Source of the DNA: Bacteroidales bacterium
GTDB taxonomy: Bacteria; Bacteroidota; Bacteroidia; Bacteroidales; Bacteroidaceae
Direction of reading: 5' to 3'
Assembly: GCA_030528715.1 (NCBI GenBank)
Contig: JAUMYJ010000002.1
Location: 62,001-126,000, forward strand
Length of the DNA stretch: 64,000 nucleotides
A model generated the notes under the pieces. It searched no databases, was not told the DNA's origin, and worked only from the letters and a program-made list of their open reading frames with translations. The position numbers and the translations under genes were made by a program. Positions 9,007-17,974 of this stretch are shown one piece after another. Each line of letters starts with the position of its first letter. Position 1 is the first letter of the stretch.

Positions 9007-9960
9007 ATGAAGCGAATACTTATTATTGGTTCGACGGGTCAGATTGGCTCAGAACTTACGATGCGCCTACGCAGTCAGTATGGCAAGGACAATGTGGTGG
9101 CTGGCTATATTCCCAGCGCACCACCTACGGGCGAGCTGCTCGAAAGTGGTCCTGCCGAGGTGGCCGACATTACCGACACAACGGCTTTGGCTGCTTTGAT
9201 AGACAAATATCAGATTGACACGGTGTACAACTTGGCAGCTCTATTGTCAGTTGTCGCAGAGCAAAAACCTATGTTGGCCTGGAAAATAGGTGTAGATGGC
9301 CTACTAGGCCTGCTTGAAGTAGCCCGCGAAAAGGGGGTAGCCGTGTTTACACCAAGTTCTATCGCTTGTTTTGGCCCCGAAACACCAGCACAGCAAACAC
9401 CACAAGACACTATTCAGCGTCCGCGCACCATCTATGGTGTTACTAAGGTAACGGGCGAGCTATTGAGCGACTACTACTATAATAAGTATGGTGTGGATAC
9501 GCGCTCAGTGCGTTTCCCTGGCTTGATTTCTAACGTTACGCCTCCTGGCGGTGGCACTACCGACTATGCCGTAGACATCTATTATTCGGCGGTAAAGGGC
9601 GAAACCTTTGTATGCCCCATAGGCCAAGGTACCTATATGGACATGATGTATATGCCCGATGCGCTTGATGCTATGATACAGCTCATGGAGGCCGATCCCT
9701 CGCGCTTGGTACATCGCAATAGCTTTAATATTGCAGCTATGAGTGTAGCACCCGAGCATTTTGAGGCCGCCATTAAGAAAGTGATACCAGACTTTAGCAT
9801 GCGCTACCAGGTAGACACCTTACGCCAAACGATAGCTAACTCTTGGCCAGACGCACTAGACGACTCTGCTGCTCGCACCGAGTGGGATTGGCAACCTAAG
9901 TTTGATATCGACACCATGACAGCCGATATGATTGAAAAACTACGTGCTCGCCTATTATAG
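9007..9960 (+). CDS. L-threonine 3-dehydrogenase, SDR (epimerase-like) type
   Basis: A 317-residue NAD-dependent epimerase/dehydratase-family protein with the Rossmann loop GSTGQIGSELT at the N-terminus and the catalytic YGVTKVTGE (Tyr/Lys) near residue 143. Nearby FTPSSIACFGPETP and the FPGLIS segment match SDR-type threonine dehydrogenases, which replace the zinc enzyme in many Bacteroidota. It oxidises threonine to 2-amino-3-ketobutyrate, the substrate of Kbl encoded divergently. A TACTTTG-like -7 box lies shortly upstream (about 8975). An unrelated sugar epimerase is the alternative, but the kbl context argues against it. Confidence 0.88.
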   Translation: MKRILIIGSTGQIGSELTMRLRSQYGKDNVVAGYIPSAPPTGELLESGPAEVADITDTTALAALIDKYQIDTVYNLAALLSVVAEQKPMLAWKIGVDGLLGLLEVAREKGVAVFTPSSIACFGPETPAQQTPQDTIQRPRTIYGVTKVTGELLSDYYYNKYGVDTRSVRFPGLISNVTPPGGGTTDYAVDIYYSAVKGETFVCPIGQGTYMDMMYMPDALDAMIQLMEADPSRLVHRNSFNIAAMSVAPEHFEAAIKKVIPDFSMRYQVDTLRQTIANSWPDALDDSAARTEWDWQPKFDIDTMTADMIEKLRARLL

Positions 9961-10075
9961 GGCGTGCCATATAATAGCTACATTGAGCCTTGTGCTTGTT
10001 GGCTCACCCCAACTTGCATGGGGCTTTGTGTTTAACGCACTATTTCCTCACCTTATTTAAAAATCAATCACAACC

Positions 10076-10882
10076 ATGAAAACCACGCATCTCCTCGTGG
10101 GTCTCTGCTTGAGTATGATGACCACAAGCTGCCTCATCGTCGTTGGCAATGACTGCACGACTCGGGCGAAGAAAGAAAAGAAGCAAAAGAAAGTCAAGGC
10201 TGACCCTCAACAATGCATTGACGAGGTCGTGAGTCTTGCGCCGCTAAAAAGCCTTAATGTAAGCCTCGGCATAGATGTGGTGTATGAGCAAAAAGACACC
10301 ATTCCCACGGCTTATATCGTAGGCCACTTGGCAGCTGGTAGCAAATTGGTGTACGAAGGAGCCACAAACGGTGCGCTAAGCCTTAAAATCAAGCGCAATG
10401 GCAATGTTAGAAATGAGGAGGTTAAGGTGCGTATCGTAGCGCCCACACTCACTACTGTCTCTCTAAGCACTGGTTCTGCGTTTAAGGCTCAAACGCTCCA
10501 AGTGCCCAGCTTTTCTGCCGACATCTCTACTGGTAGCACACTGCACATAGGCTCGCTCGCCGTCGAGCAACAGGCCGACCTTACAGCAACTACAGGTGCC
10601 ACCTGTAACGTGCGCACACTGCGTGCCCATGGCAATGTGGGTGTGACGAGTACCACGGGGGCAAGCAGTCGTATAGCTGAGCTTAGTGGTGCAACCTTGT
10701 CAGCACAAGCGACTACGGGAAGCGACATCGACATTCACAAACTAGATGTGCAACACGTGGTGGCCAATGCCACTACGGGGAGTAACATTAAGCTCACGGG
10801 CAGCACGAAAACCACGCGCATAGCCGAAGACCGCGTTACGGGAGGAGTAATAAACCTCAAAAATCTGCGTATAGCGCAATAA
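10076..10882 (+). CDS. GIN-domain (DUF2807) lipoprotein
   Basis: A 268-residue exported protein with a lipobox-like SP II site (MTTSC, Cys at residue 19), a Lys-rich linker (residues 31-42) and a head GIN domain (DUF2807) from about residue 55. The domain shows as repeated short beta-strand units rich in Thr, Ser, Gly and Ala (LSTGSAFKAQTL, ADISTGSTLHIGSL, LTATTGATCNV), as in the family's parallel beta-helix. It should sit on the outer or inner membrane facing the periplasm or surface. Only 13 nt separate it from the WYL regulator, so the pair is probably co-transcribed. Function is unknown. Confidence 0.82.
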   Translation: MKTTHLLVGLCLSMMTTSCLIVVGNDCTTRAKKEKKQKKVKADPQQCIDEVVSLAPLKSLNVSLGIDVVYEQKDTIPTAYIVGHLAAGSKLVYEGATNGALSLKIKRNGNVRNEEVKVRIVAPTLTTVSLSTGSAFKAQTLQVPSFSADISTGSTLHIGSLAVEQQADLTATTGATCNVRTLRAHGNVGVTSTTGASSRIAELSGATLSAQATTGSDIDIHKLDVQHVVANATTGSNIKLTGSTKTTRIAEDRVTGGVINLKNLRIAQ

Positions 10883-10895
10883 CGCACAACGCATC

Positions 10896-11843
10896 ATGCC
10901 GCTCTCTCCGCCCGATGAGCATGCTACCAAGCTCAAACGTGCCTTCGATCTCATCAGCATGTTGGCCAATCGTGCCTACACGCTCGAAGAGATTTGCCTG
11001 CACGCTAATCTACAACCACGCACAGCCTATCGCTTACTCAAAAGCTTCAAAGCATGTGGCTTTATTGTTGAGAAAGAGGGTACTTATTTTCGTATCTCGC
11101 CCCAATCGGTGTTTTTTCGTCGCGTGAGCGACCGCATTTACTTCTCTGAAAACGAGGCTATCACCGTATGGAAGCTCCTACAAAGCGTACACCGTAACCG
11201 CACCCCCGAAGTCAAGGCACTGCAACAAAAACTCGACCGCTTGCACGACTTTGGTATCCTTGCACCTAGTGAGGTAGACGAGCAAATGGGGCAAAACCTA
11301 GCCATCATCTACCAAGCCATTAAGGAGGAGCGCATCGTGTGTATTCACGACTACCTTAGCACACACTCGCAGCAGCGTGAGCGACGCATTGTAGAGCCGT
11401 TTCAATTCTTGCAAACCAACAACGATGTACGTTGCTATGAGCTAAGCTCGGGCTTATGTAAGACCTTTCGCGTCAGCCGCATGGGACGTGTAGAGTTGAT
11501 AGACCTCAAATGGAGCTATCGCGAGCGTCATGAGTTGGTGCATACCGATGCTTTTGGCTTTTCGAGTAAGGAGCAAATCCCCGTAACCCTACGTCTTGAC
11601 CAAATGGCAGCACAAATCCTCATTGAGGAATACCCTGCTGCCATTACGGGGTTGAGCCGCTTGCCTCATGAAGAGAGCCAAGACGAGTGGATAGACCTTA
11701 GCATTGCTGTGTGCGACTACCGTGGCATTGGTCGCTTTGTGCTAGGCCTGTTAGACCACATCACCATTGTGCGCTCACCACGCTTTGCAGCCTATGTCAA
11801 GCAGCAACTTTCAGAAAGCCGTGTATCTACGGCCGATGCTTAG
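10896..11843 (+). CDS. WYL-domain transcriptional regulator
   Basis: A 315-residue protein. An N-terminal winged helix-turn-helix (residues about 12-70, LEEICLHANLQPRTAYRLLKSFKACGF) is followed by a WYL-type sensor domain. The latter is visible as QAIKEERIVCIHDYLS...RRIVEPFQFLQTNNDVRCYELSSGLCKTFRVSRMGRVEL (residues about 136-210) and a C-terminal WCX-like part. WYL proteins regulate DNA damage, defence and metabolism genes by ligand or nucleic-acid binding. It follows the GIN lipoprotein by 13 nt, which may be its target. The specific ligand is unknown. Confidence 0.85.
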   Translation: MPLSPPDEHATKLKRAFDLISMLANRAYTLEEICLHANLQPRTAYRLLKSFKACGFIVEKEGTYFRISPQSVFFRRVSDRIYFSENEAITVWKLLQSVHRNRTPEVKALQQKLDRLHDFGILAPSEVDEQMGQNLAIIYQAIKEERIVCIHDYLSTHSQQRERRIVEPFQFLQTNNDVRCYELSSGLCKTFRVSRMGRVELIDLKWSYRERHELVHTDAFGFSSKEQIPVTLRLDQMAAQILIEEYPAAITGLSRLPHEESQDEWIDLSIAVCDYRGIGRFVLGLLDHITIVRSPRFAAYVKQQLSESRVSTADA

Positions 11844-11886
11844 CAACACAGGACTTGGGTTTCACTTAACTTAAATATACTTATTC

Positions 11887-12366
11887 ATGACATTTTGGCA
11901 TGCCTATTGGCACCTTTCACATATTGGCCTAGGGCTTTTTGGAGGGATAGTGCTCTTCTTTATCTTATTCTATGGGCGCAAGCACCATTTGCGTTGGGAG
12001 CGTTTGCATGGGCGCAAACTATGGTGGCGTCCTAAGTATACTTACCCGCTTTGGGGGTTGGTATGGCTTGTGTTCATAGGTAGCTATTGCTATGACTCTG
12101 CCTTAGAGTTGAGCGAGGCTTTCGCTACGGGTCAATACAACACGCCCTTGCTCACCTCGCATTGGCTACGCTCGGTGCCATACGCCTTACTGAGTGGTAA
12201 TGCAAGCTATGTGCTGTGTCGTAAGCTACTGAAAACTCGGAGTCGTCTAAGCATTGCAGCTTGGCTGCGTAGCTGGCTTACGTGGGGTACACTTTTAGGT
12301 CTTTGTATCGCATTTGGGCTATGCTCCGAAGCCCTCTATGCACTGTGGTTGCGATGGGCTGCATAG
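11887..12366 (+). CDS. Hypothetical membrane protein with four helices
   Basis: A 159-residue protein with hydrophobic stretches at about 12-30, 55-70, 95-110 and 128-150, and basic loops between them (KHHLRWERLHGRKLWWRPK). It is unusually rich in Trp and aromatic residues. No family was recognised. It lies 43 nt after the WYL regulator on the same strand and before the paired palindrome and terminator at 12.4-12.56 kb, so it is likely the last gene of that unit. Confidence 0.65.
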   Translation: MTFWHAYWHLSHIGLGLFGGIVLFFILFYGRKHHLRWERLHGRKLWWRPKYTYPLWGLVWLVFIGSYCYDSALELSEAFATGQYNTPLLTSHWLRSVPYALLSGNASYVLCRKLLKTRSRLSIAAWLRSWLTWGTLLGLCIAFGLCSEALYALWLRWAA

Positions 12367-12377
12367 TGCTTCGAAAT

Positions 12378-12445
12378 GCTGTATAAGGTACGCTACACAG
12401 CTGGCTTTGGCACGTTGTACAGCTGTATAATGGGCGTTATACAGC
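12378..12445. repeat. Paired palindrome, copy 2
   Basis: Boxes 12378-12402 and 12421-12445 are each near-palindromic (the right one matches 10 of 11 per half) and inverted relative to each other, with 18 nt between. The design and core are the same as at 3087-3153. It lies between a membrane protein gene and recJ. Confidence 0.65.
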
Positions 12446-12508
12446 AAAACAAGGCTTATACACTTACTCTGGGGAGGTTGCCTTCCGCAGTGGTGTTTAC
12501 TTTTACTA

Positions 12509-12558
12509 AAAAATCTGCCGACTAAGGTACCTCGTAGTGCTTATGTCGGCAGATTTTT
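12509..12558 (+). terminator. Terminator before recJ
   Basis: A perfect 14-bp stem (12509-12522 with 12545-12558), 22-nt loop and terminal U run end the 10-12.4 kb unit. A TAACTTTA box (12560-12567) follows at once and probably serves recJ. Confidence 0.75.
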
Positions 12559-12590
12559 GTAACTTTACCTATTAAAACATCATATACGAT

Positions 12591-14318
12591 ATGACTCCAC
12601 GCTGGCATTACGACCCCTTAACCAAGGACGACAAAGAAGCAGCTGACCGCTTGGCACGGCTGTTGGGTGTTTATCCACTCACGGGGCGTTTACTCTATGC
12701 ACGCGGCATTCGTACGGAGCAAGAGGCCAAGGCTTTTTTTAACCCACGCTTGACTACGCTGCACGACCCTTTTTTGATGAACGACATGCATGCAGCTGTG
12801 GAGCGCATCAATCGTGCCATGGGTAGCCGCGAGCACATCCTCGTGTATGGAGACTACGATGTAGACGGCTGTACGGCCGTGGCCTTAGTTTATGCCTTTT
12901 TGAGTCAATACTACTCACACATAGACTACTTTATCCCCAACCGCTACGAAGAGGGCTATGGCGTAAGCCTAGCCGCCATTGACCGCGCACATGCCATGGG
13001 TGTGTCGCTTATCATCGTGCTAGATAGTGGTATTAAGGCATGCGAAGAGATAGCCTATGCCCAAACGCTAGGGATAGACTTTATCGTGTGTGACCACCAT
13101 GTACCCGATGATACACTACCACCTGCGGTGGCAGTGCTCAACCCTAAGCGTACTGACAATACCTATCCTTGCACCGACCTCTCGGGCTGTGGTGTTGGCT
13201 TTAAGCTCATGCAGGCTTTTGCCATTAACAATGGTATTGAGTTTAGCCGTGTGGCACAACTACTAGACCTTTGTGCGGTAAGCATTGCAGCCGACTTGGT
13301 ACCTGTGGTGGGCGAAAATCGTATCTTGGCCTACCATGGCCTACGTCGCTTAAATAAGAGTGCAAGCGTAGGGCTACGCGCTATTATAGAAGTATGTGGA
13401 CTGAAAGGACAAACGCTGTCGTTTAACGATATTGTCTTCAAAATCGCGCCACGCATCAACGCCTCAGGGCGCATACAAAGTGGGCGTACAGCCGTGGCCT
13501 TACTGGTAGAACGACAGACACAAGTGGCACGCCAAATGGCACAGCAAATCAACGACTATAACGACCAGCGCAAAGACCTTGACAAGCAAATGACCGAAGA
13601 GGCACATGCCATCGTAGAGGGCATGCAGCACATGGACGAGAAGCGTTGCATCGTGGTCTACGACCCTGCTTGGAACAAGGGAGTAATAGGGATTGTGGCC
13701 TCTCGGCTTACCGAGCTACACTACCGACCTACCATCGTAATTACTCAAAATACGACCGACACAGTGACAGGCTCAGTGCGCTCTGTTCCAGGCTTTGATA
13801 TCTACAAAGCACTCGAAAGCTGTCGCGACCTTTTAATAAACTTTGGTGGGCATATCTATGCTGCTGGTATGACCCTACGTACGGCCGACCTACCCGAATT
13901 TATAACACGCTTTGAAGCCTATGTCAATACCCACATTGCCGAAGAACAGCGCGAGCCTAAGCAGCACATCGATGCCGTCATTGATTTTCGTGACATCAAC
14001 CGCCGCTTACGTAGTGAGCTAAAACGCTTTGCTCCCTTTGGGCCTGGCAACCCGAAACCCATCTTTTGCACTAGGCAAGTGTACGACTATGGCACGAGCA
14101 AAGTGGTAGGCCGTGGGCAAGAACACATCAAACTCGAACTTGTAGACAATAAGTCAAGCATCGTCATGAATGGCATCGCCTTTGGACAAAGCGCACAAGC
14201 AGGCTATGTAAAGAGTAAGCGCGCCTTTGACATTTGTTATAGCGTGGAAGACAACACACACAAGAAAGGCGAGGTTCAGCTACTCATAGAGCAAATCCGC
14301 CCGATAGAATCTATTTAG
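12591..14318 (+). CDS. recJ: Single-stranded-DNA-specific exonuclease RecJ
   Basis: A 575-residue 5'-3' ssDNA exonuclease of the DHH superfamily acting in recombination and mismatch or base-excision repair. The catalytic motifs are DYDVDGCTA (near residue 88), the LDSGI strand, and FIVCDHHVPDD with the DHH triad (near residue 168). The DHHA1 part follows with INASGRIQSGRTA and GVIGIVASRL, then the C-terminal OB fold (FAPFGPGNPKP). Length is typical. It is 29 nt upstream of recQ, giving a recJ-recQ repair operon; the two enzymes act together in RecF-type recombination. Confidence 0.95.
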   Translation: MTPRWHYDPLTKDDKEAADRLARLLGVYPLTGRLLYARGIRTEQEAKAFFNPRLTTLHDPFLMNDMHAAVERINRAMGSREHILVYGDYDVDGCTAVALVYAFLSQYYSHIDYFIPNRYEEGYGVSLAAIDRAHAMGVSLIIVLDSGIKACEEIAYAQTLGIDFIVCDHHVPDDTLPPAVAVLNPKRTDNTYPCTDLSGCGVGFKLMQAFAINNGIEFSRVAQLLDLCAVSIAADLVPVVGENRILAYHGLRRLNKSASVGLRAIIEVCGLKGQTLSFNDIVFKIAPRINASGRIQSGRTAVALLVERQTQVARQMAQQINDYNDQRKDLDKQMTEEAHAIVEGMQHMDEKRCIVVYDPAWNKGVIGIVASRLTELHYRPTIVITQNTTDTVTGSVRSVPGFDIYKALESCRDLLINFGGHIYAAGMTLRTADLPEFITRFEAYVNTHIAEEQREPKQHIDAVIDFRDINRRLRSELKRFAPFGPGNPKPIFCTRQVYDYGTSKVVGRGQEHIKLELVDNKSSIVMNGIAFGQSAQAGYVKSKRAFDICYSVEDNTHKKGEVQLLIEQIRPIESI

Positions 14319-14347
14319 GCCTGCCTAGCTAAGCGCATACTGACACT

Positions 14348-16249
14348 ATGGATCGCTATCAAAGCATCTTAAAGCGTTATTGGGGCTACGATGACTTTCG
14401 TGGCATACAGCGCAGCATTATTGAGAGCATAGGGGCTGGCCGCGATACGCTAGGCCTAATGCCCACAGGGGGAGGTAAGAGTATTACGTTTCAAGTACCA
14501 GCCTTAGCCGTGGAGGGTGTGTGCCTTGTAGTGTCGCCCCTCATCTCGCTAATGAAAGACCAAGTGCAACGGTTGCGGCAGCAGGGCATTACGGCAGCAG
14601 CCATCTATACTGGTGTAACACGTGCAGAGATACTCACGACACTCGAAAATTGTATTTTTGGTGGCATCAAGTTTCTCTATGTATCGCCCGAGCGACTACG
14701 TAGTGAGTTATTTGTTAAGAAACTTAGGCGTATCAATATCTGCTTTGTAGCTGTCGATGAAGCACATTGTATCTCGCAGTGGGGCTACGACTTTCGGCCA
14801 TCTTACCTACAAATCGCGGAGCTACGCACCCTACTGCCACATGCACCGATCTTAGCACTTACGGCTACGGCTACGCCTCGAGTAGTGGAGGATATACAAG
14901 ACAAGCTCGCCTTTCGCGAGCGTAATGTGTTTCAGATGAGTTTTGCACGTAGCAACCTCTCATACCGCGTGCAACAAGCTCCCGACAAACTGGCCACGAT
15001 ATTACGTTTGCTACAAGAAATAGGAGGTTCGGCCATCGTCTATACACGCAGCCGACGTGGCACACGTGAGTATGCCGAAGCACTCTCACAAGCTGGCATC
15101 ACGGCCATGGCCTATCATGCAGGACTGACTAATCTAGATAAAGATATTCGCCAGCAAGCCTGGCAAGAGGGAAAGGTGCGTGTGATGGTAGCTACCAACG
15201 CCTTTGGTATGGGAATAGACAAGCCCGACGTACGCCTAGTATTGCATGCCGATGTGCCCGACTCACTTGAAGCTTATTTTCAAGAAGCTGGTAGGGCAGG
15301 GCGCGATGGTCAGCCAGCTACGGCCATATTGCTATTTAATAAAAGCGATCGTATTAAACTCACACGTCGCATTGCCGACAATTATCCTGAGCCCGCGTAC
15401 ATTGCTGATATTTACGACCACTTAGCCTATTTCTTTACGCTTGCAGTGGGTGACGGCTACGATGTAACCTACGAGTTTAGCCTCGAGCGCTTTTGTCGTA
15501 CATACAAATACTTTCCCGTACCAGCACGTGCTGCACTCGAAATCCTCACGCAAGCAGGCTATATTGACTATACCGATGAAGAAGAGCAAACCTCACGCGT
15601 GATGTTCCTCGTGCATCGTGACGAGCTTTATCGACTAAACGATTATGTACTGCATAAAGCAGACCGCATCATACAAGCCTTACTGAGACTTTATACAGGC
15701 CTATTTAGTGAATATGTATATTTTGACGAAAATGTAGTAGCTACATACGCAGGCTGTACATATCAGGAAGTCTACGATACACTCGTATTACTGACGCGTC
15801 ACGGTATCGTAAACTACGTGCCACGCAAGCGAGCTGCACACATACACTACCCTACACGCCGTGTGCTAAGCAAAGATCTCGTATTGCGCGATAGTGTGTA
15901 TGCCGAGCGTAAAGCACAATATGCCGAGCGGGTTCAGAGCGTGATGCGCTATGGCGAGCGCACCGATGCCTGCCGTAGTGGCATGTTACTTGACTATTTT
16001 GGCGAAACACGTACGCCGCGCTGTGGTGTATGCGACTATTGTCTCCGTACGGCCGAGACACCTGCCAATAGTGTCAGCACCATTGCCGAAGATGTACTGA
16101 CTTTGCTACATAATACAGGTGCTCAACCGCTCACCACACTGCGACAACGCTACCACGAATCGCCCCATTTTCCCACAGCAATTGCGAGTCTAGTGGCCGA
16201 TGGCCAAGCAGTACTTTCGGGTAGCGAGCTACGCTTGGTAGAACGCTAA
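14348..16249 (+). CDS. recQ: ATP-dependent DNA helicase RecQ
   Basis: A 633-residue superfamily 2 helicase. It has Walker A MPTGGGKSITFQ (near residue 40), the DEAH box DEAHCISQWGYDFRPSY, the ALTATATP motif, and motif VI QEAGRAGRDGQP. The RecQ zinc-binding part follows (cysteines ending CGVCDYC, near 560) with the RQC winged helix before it. The C-terminus after the zinc motif is short and no clear HRDC domain is seen; other Bacteroidota RecQs near 600-630 residues also lack it. It is co-transcribed with recJ. Confidence 0.95.
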   Translation: MDRYQSILKRYWGYDDFRGIQRSIIESIGAGRDTLGLMPTGGGKSITFQVPALAVEGVCLVVSPLISLMKDQVQRLRQQGITAAAIYTGVTRAEILTTLENCIFGGIKFLYVSPERLRSELFVKKLRRINICFVAVDEAHCISQWGYDFRPSYLQIAELRTLLPHAPILALTATATPRVVEDIQDKLAFRERNVFQMSFARSNLSYRVQQAPDKLATILRLLQEIGGSAIVYTRSRRGTREYAEALSQAGITAMAYHAGLTNLDKDIRQQAWQEGKVRVMVATNAFGMGIDKPDVRLVLHADVPDSLEAYFQEAGRAGRDGQPATAILLFNKSDRIKLTRRIADNYPEPAYIADIYDHLAYFFTLAVGDGYDVTYEFSLERFCRTYKYFPVPARAALEILTQAGYIDYTDEEEQTSRVMFLVHRDELYRLNDYVLHKADRIIQALLRLYTGLFSEYVYFDENVVATYAGCTYQEVYDTLVLLTRHGIVNYVPRKRAAHIHYPTRRVLSKDLVLRDSVYAERKAQYAERVQSVMRYGERTDACRSGMLLDYFGETRTPRCGVCDYCLRTAETPANSVSTIAEDVLTLLHNTGAQPLTTLRQRYHESPHFPTAIASLVADGQAVLSGSELRLVER

Positions 16250-16274
16250 GTCACAGGCTACCGAGAGGGACAAA

Positions 16275-16327
16275 ATATAAACATAGGGCTGATTTCTGTT
16301 ATGTAGAAATCAGCCCTATGTTTATAT
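16275..16327. terminator. Bidirectional terminator recQ/miaB
   Basis: Arms 16275-16297 and 16305-16327 pair perfectly over 23 bp with a 7-nt loop, placed between the convergent genes recQ and miaB. Confidence 0.85.
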
Positions 16328-16344
16328 GGATGCTTGAAGTGAGT

Positions 16345-17670
16345 TCATTCACCTACTGGCTCTCCAATTAAGGTCGCTTGGGTTGCCTTAGTGATGCGTA
16401 CCTTGACAAAGTCGCCAATGCGATAACCTTCACGGTCAAAAACAACCACTTTATTTTGCTCCGTACGACCAAAGAGCTGGTCGCGACTACGTTTGCTTAC
16501 ACCCTCTACGAGCACTTCGTAGACTTGGCCGATGCAAGCTTGATTGTTTTCGAGCGAAAGCTGGTTTTGCAGGTCTATGAGCTCTGTAAGACGGCGTACT
16601 TTTATTTCCTCAGGCACATCGTCAGGAAGGTGTTTTGCAGCATAGGTACCAGGACGCTCGCTATACTTAAACATAAACGACCAATCGTAGCGACATTGAC
16701 GCATGATATCGAGTGAAAGTTGGTGGTCTTCTTCGGTTTCAGAGCAATAGCCAGCAAAGATATCGGTAGTGAGACCACAATCTGGAATACGCTTTTTGAT
16801 AACTTCTACACGAGAGAGATACCACTCACGGTCGTACTTGCGGTTCATCTTCTTCAAGATGCGATTGCTACCACTCTGCACTGGGAAGTGGATATGCTTG
16901 CACACATTGGGCATAGTAGCTATTACCTCAATAGTCTCATCGCTCATATCCTTGGGGTGTGGCGTTTGGAAGCGTATGCGCATGCCTGGTGCCGCCTCAG
17001 CTACGAGTCGCAACAGTTGAGCAAAGTTGGTGGCTGTGCCATCGGGAGCGATGTAATGGTAAGAGTCTACATTTTGCCCCAAGAGCGTTACCTCCTTATA
17101 GTTGCGTGTTTCGAGGTCTTTGACTTCGTTGATGATACTTTGCACCTCACGACTACGCTCTCGACCACGCGTATAAGGCACGATACAATAGTGGCAGAAA
17201 TTATTGCAGCCACGTGTGATGCTGACAAAACCCGACACACGCCCAGAACAGATGCGCTCGGGAATGATGTCGCCGTAGGTTTCGGTTTTCGAAAGCTCAA
17301 TGTTCATGGCCTTGTTGCCAACCTCGGCTTGTGCGATGAGGTCGGGTAGAGAGAGGTAGGCGTCTGGACCTGCCACGAGATCTGCATGATGGTTGTCCAT
17401 GAGGTCTTCTTTGACACGCTCGGCCATACACCCTAGCACACCTATGAGTAGCTCACGCCCATGCTTTCGCATGGCATGTAGCGCATCAAGGCGATTGATG
17501 ATTTTTTGCTCGGCATTATCGCGTACAGAGCAAGTGTTAAGAAATACGGCATCGGCCTCATCAAGTTGCTCAGTCATATCGTAGCCAGCCATCTTCATAA
17601 CCGAAGCTACCACTTCGCTATCAGCCACGTTCATTTGGCAGCCATAGGTCTCTATGTAGAGTTTTTTCAT
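16345..17670 (-). CDS. miaB: tRNA-2-methylthio-N6-dimethylallyladenosine synthase
   Basis: A 441-residue radical-SAM methylthiotransferase that adds 2-methylthio to i6A37 of tRNAs reading UNN codons. The UPF0004 domain is at the N-terminus (YIETYGCQMNVADSE, with further cysteines in LNTCSVRDNAEQK and GVLGCMAER). The radical-SAM cluster motif is CNNFCHYCIVPYTRGRE near residue 155, and a C-terminal TRAM domain ends the protein. The GCQMNVADSE sequence and length distinguish MiaB from MtaB and RimO. Confidence 0.95.
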   Translation of the reverse strand: MKKLYIETYGCQMNVADSEVVASVMKMAGYDMTEQLDEADAVFLNTCSVRDNAEQKIINRLDALHAMRKHGRELLIGVLGCMAERVKEDLMDNHHADLVAGPDAYLSLPDLIAQAEVGNKAMNIELSKTETYGDIIPERICSGRVSGFVSITRGCNNFCHYCIVPYTRGRERSREVQSIINEVKDLETRNYKEVTLLGQNVDSYHYIAPDGTATNFAQLLRLVAEAAPGMRIRFQTPHPKDMSDETIEVIATMPNVCKHIHFPVQSGSNRILKKMNRKYDREWYLSRVEVIKKRIPDCGLTTDIFAGYCSETEEDHQLSLDIMRQCRYDWSFMFKYSERPGTYAAKHLPDDVPEEIKVRRLTELIDLQNQLSLENNQACIGQVYEVLVEGVSKRSRDQLFGRTEQNKVVVFDREGYRIGDFVKVRITKATQATLIGEPVGE

Positions 17671-17907
17671 GGTTGTGTTGTTATGTCACTAATGAGTTAC
17701 AGCTAGACCAAAGCTAGCTGTGGCCTGCAAAGATAGTAAAAAATAGCTGTACAGCCAAGAACACATACTGCCTACATACAACCCAGCAAATGCTAATATA
17801 TGAGTATATTATGTACAAAAAACACAAAACATAGCAATTCGTATTAAAAAGTCGGGAAAATCAGCGTTTTAACCCTGCTTTTGTGTGTGATGTATGCATT
17901 AAAATAT

Positions 17908-17915
17908 TATCTTTG
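17908..17915 (+). promoter_or_regulatory. -7 box upstream of first ompA
   Basis: TATCTTTG fits TAnnTTTG and lies 59 nt before the ATG at 17975. A TTTG at 17880-17883 may be the -33 element, though its 24-nt spacing is longer than usual. Confidence 0.45.
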
Positions 17916-17974
17916 TGGTATCATTGAATTACGAAAGTAGTAATAATAAACCATTATAAATATTGGACATACAC

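Noticed and set aside
16720..17349. 209-residue plus-strand frame inside miaB
   Set aside because: Antisense to a fully conserved gene; a by-product of codon usage in the opposite strand.
17745..17756. GCTGTACAGC palindrome as a third copy of the paired element
   Set aside because: Only the outer bases match; the TATAACG core and the second box are missing.
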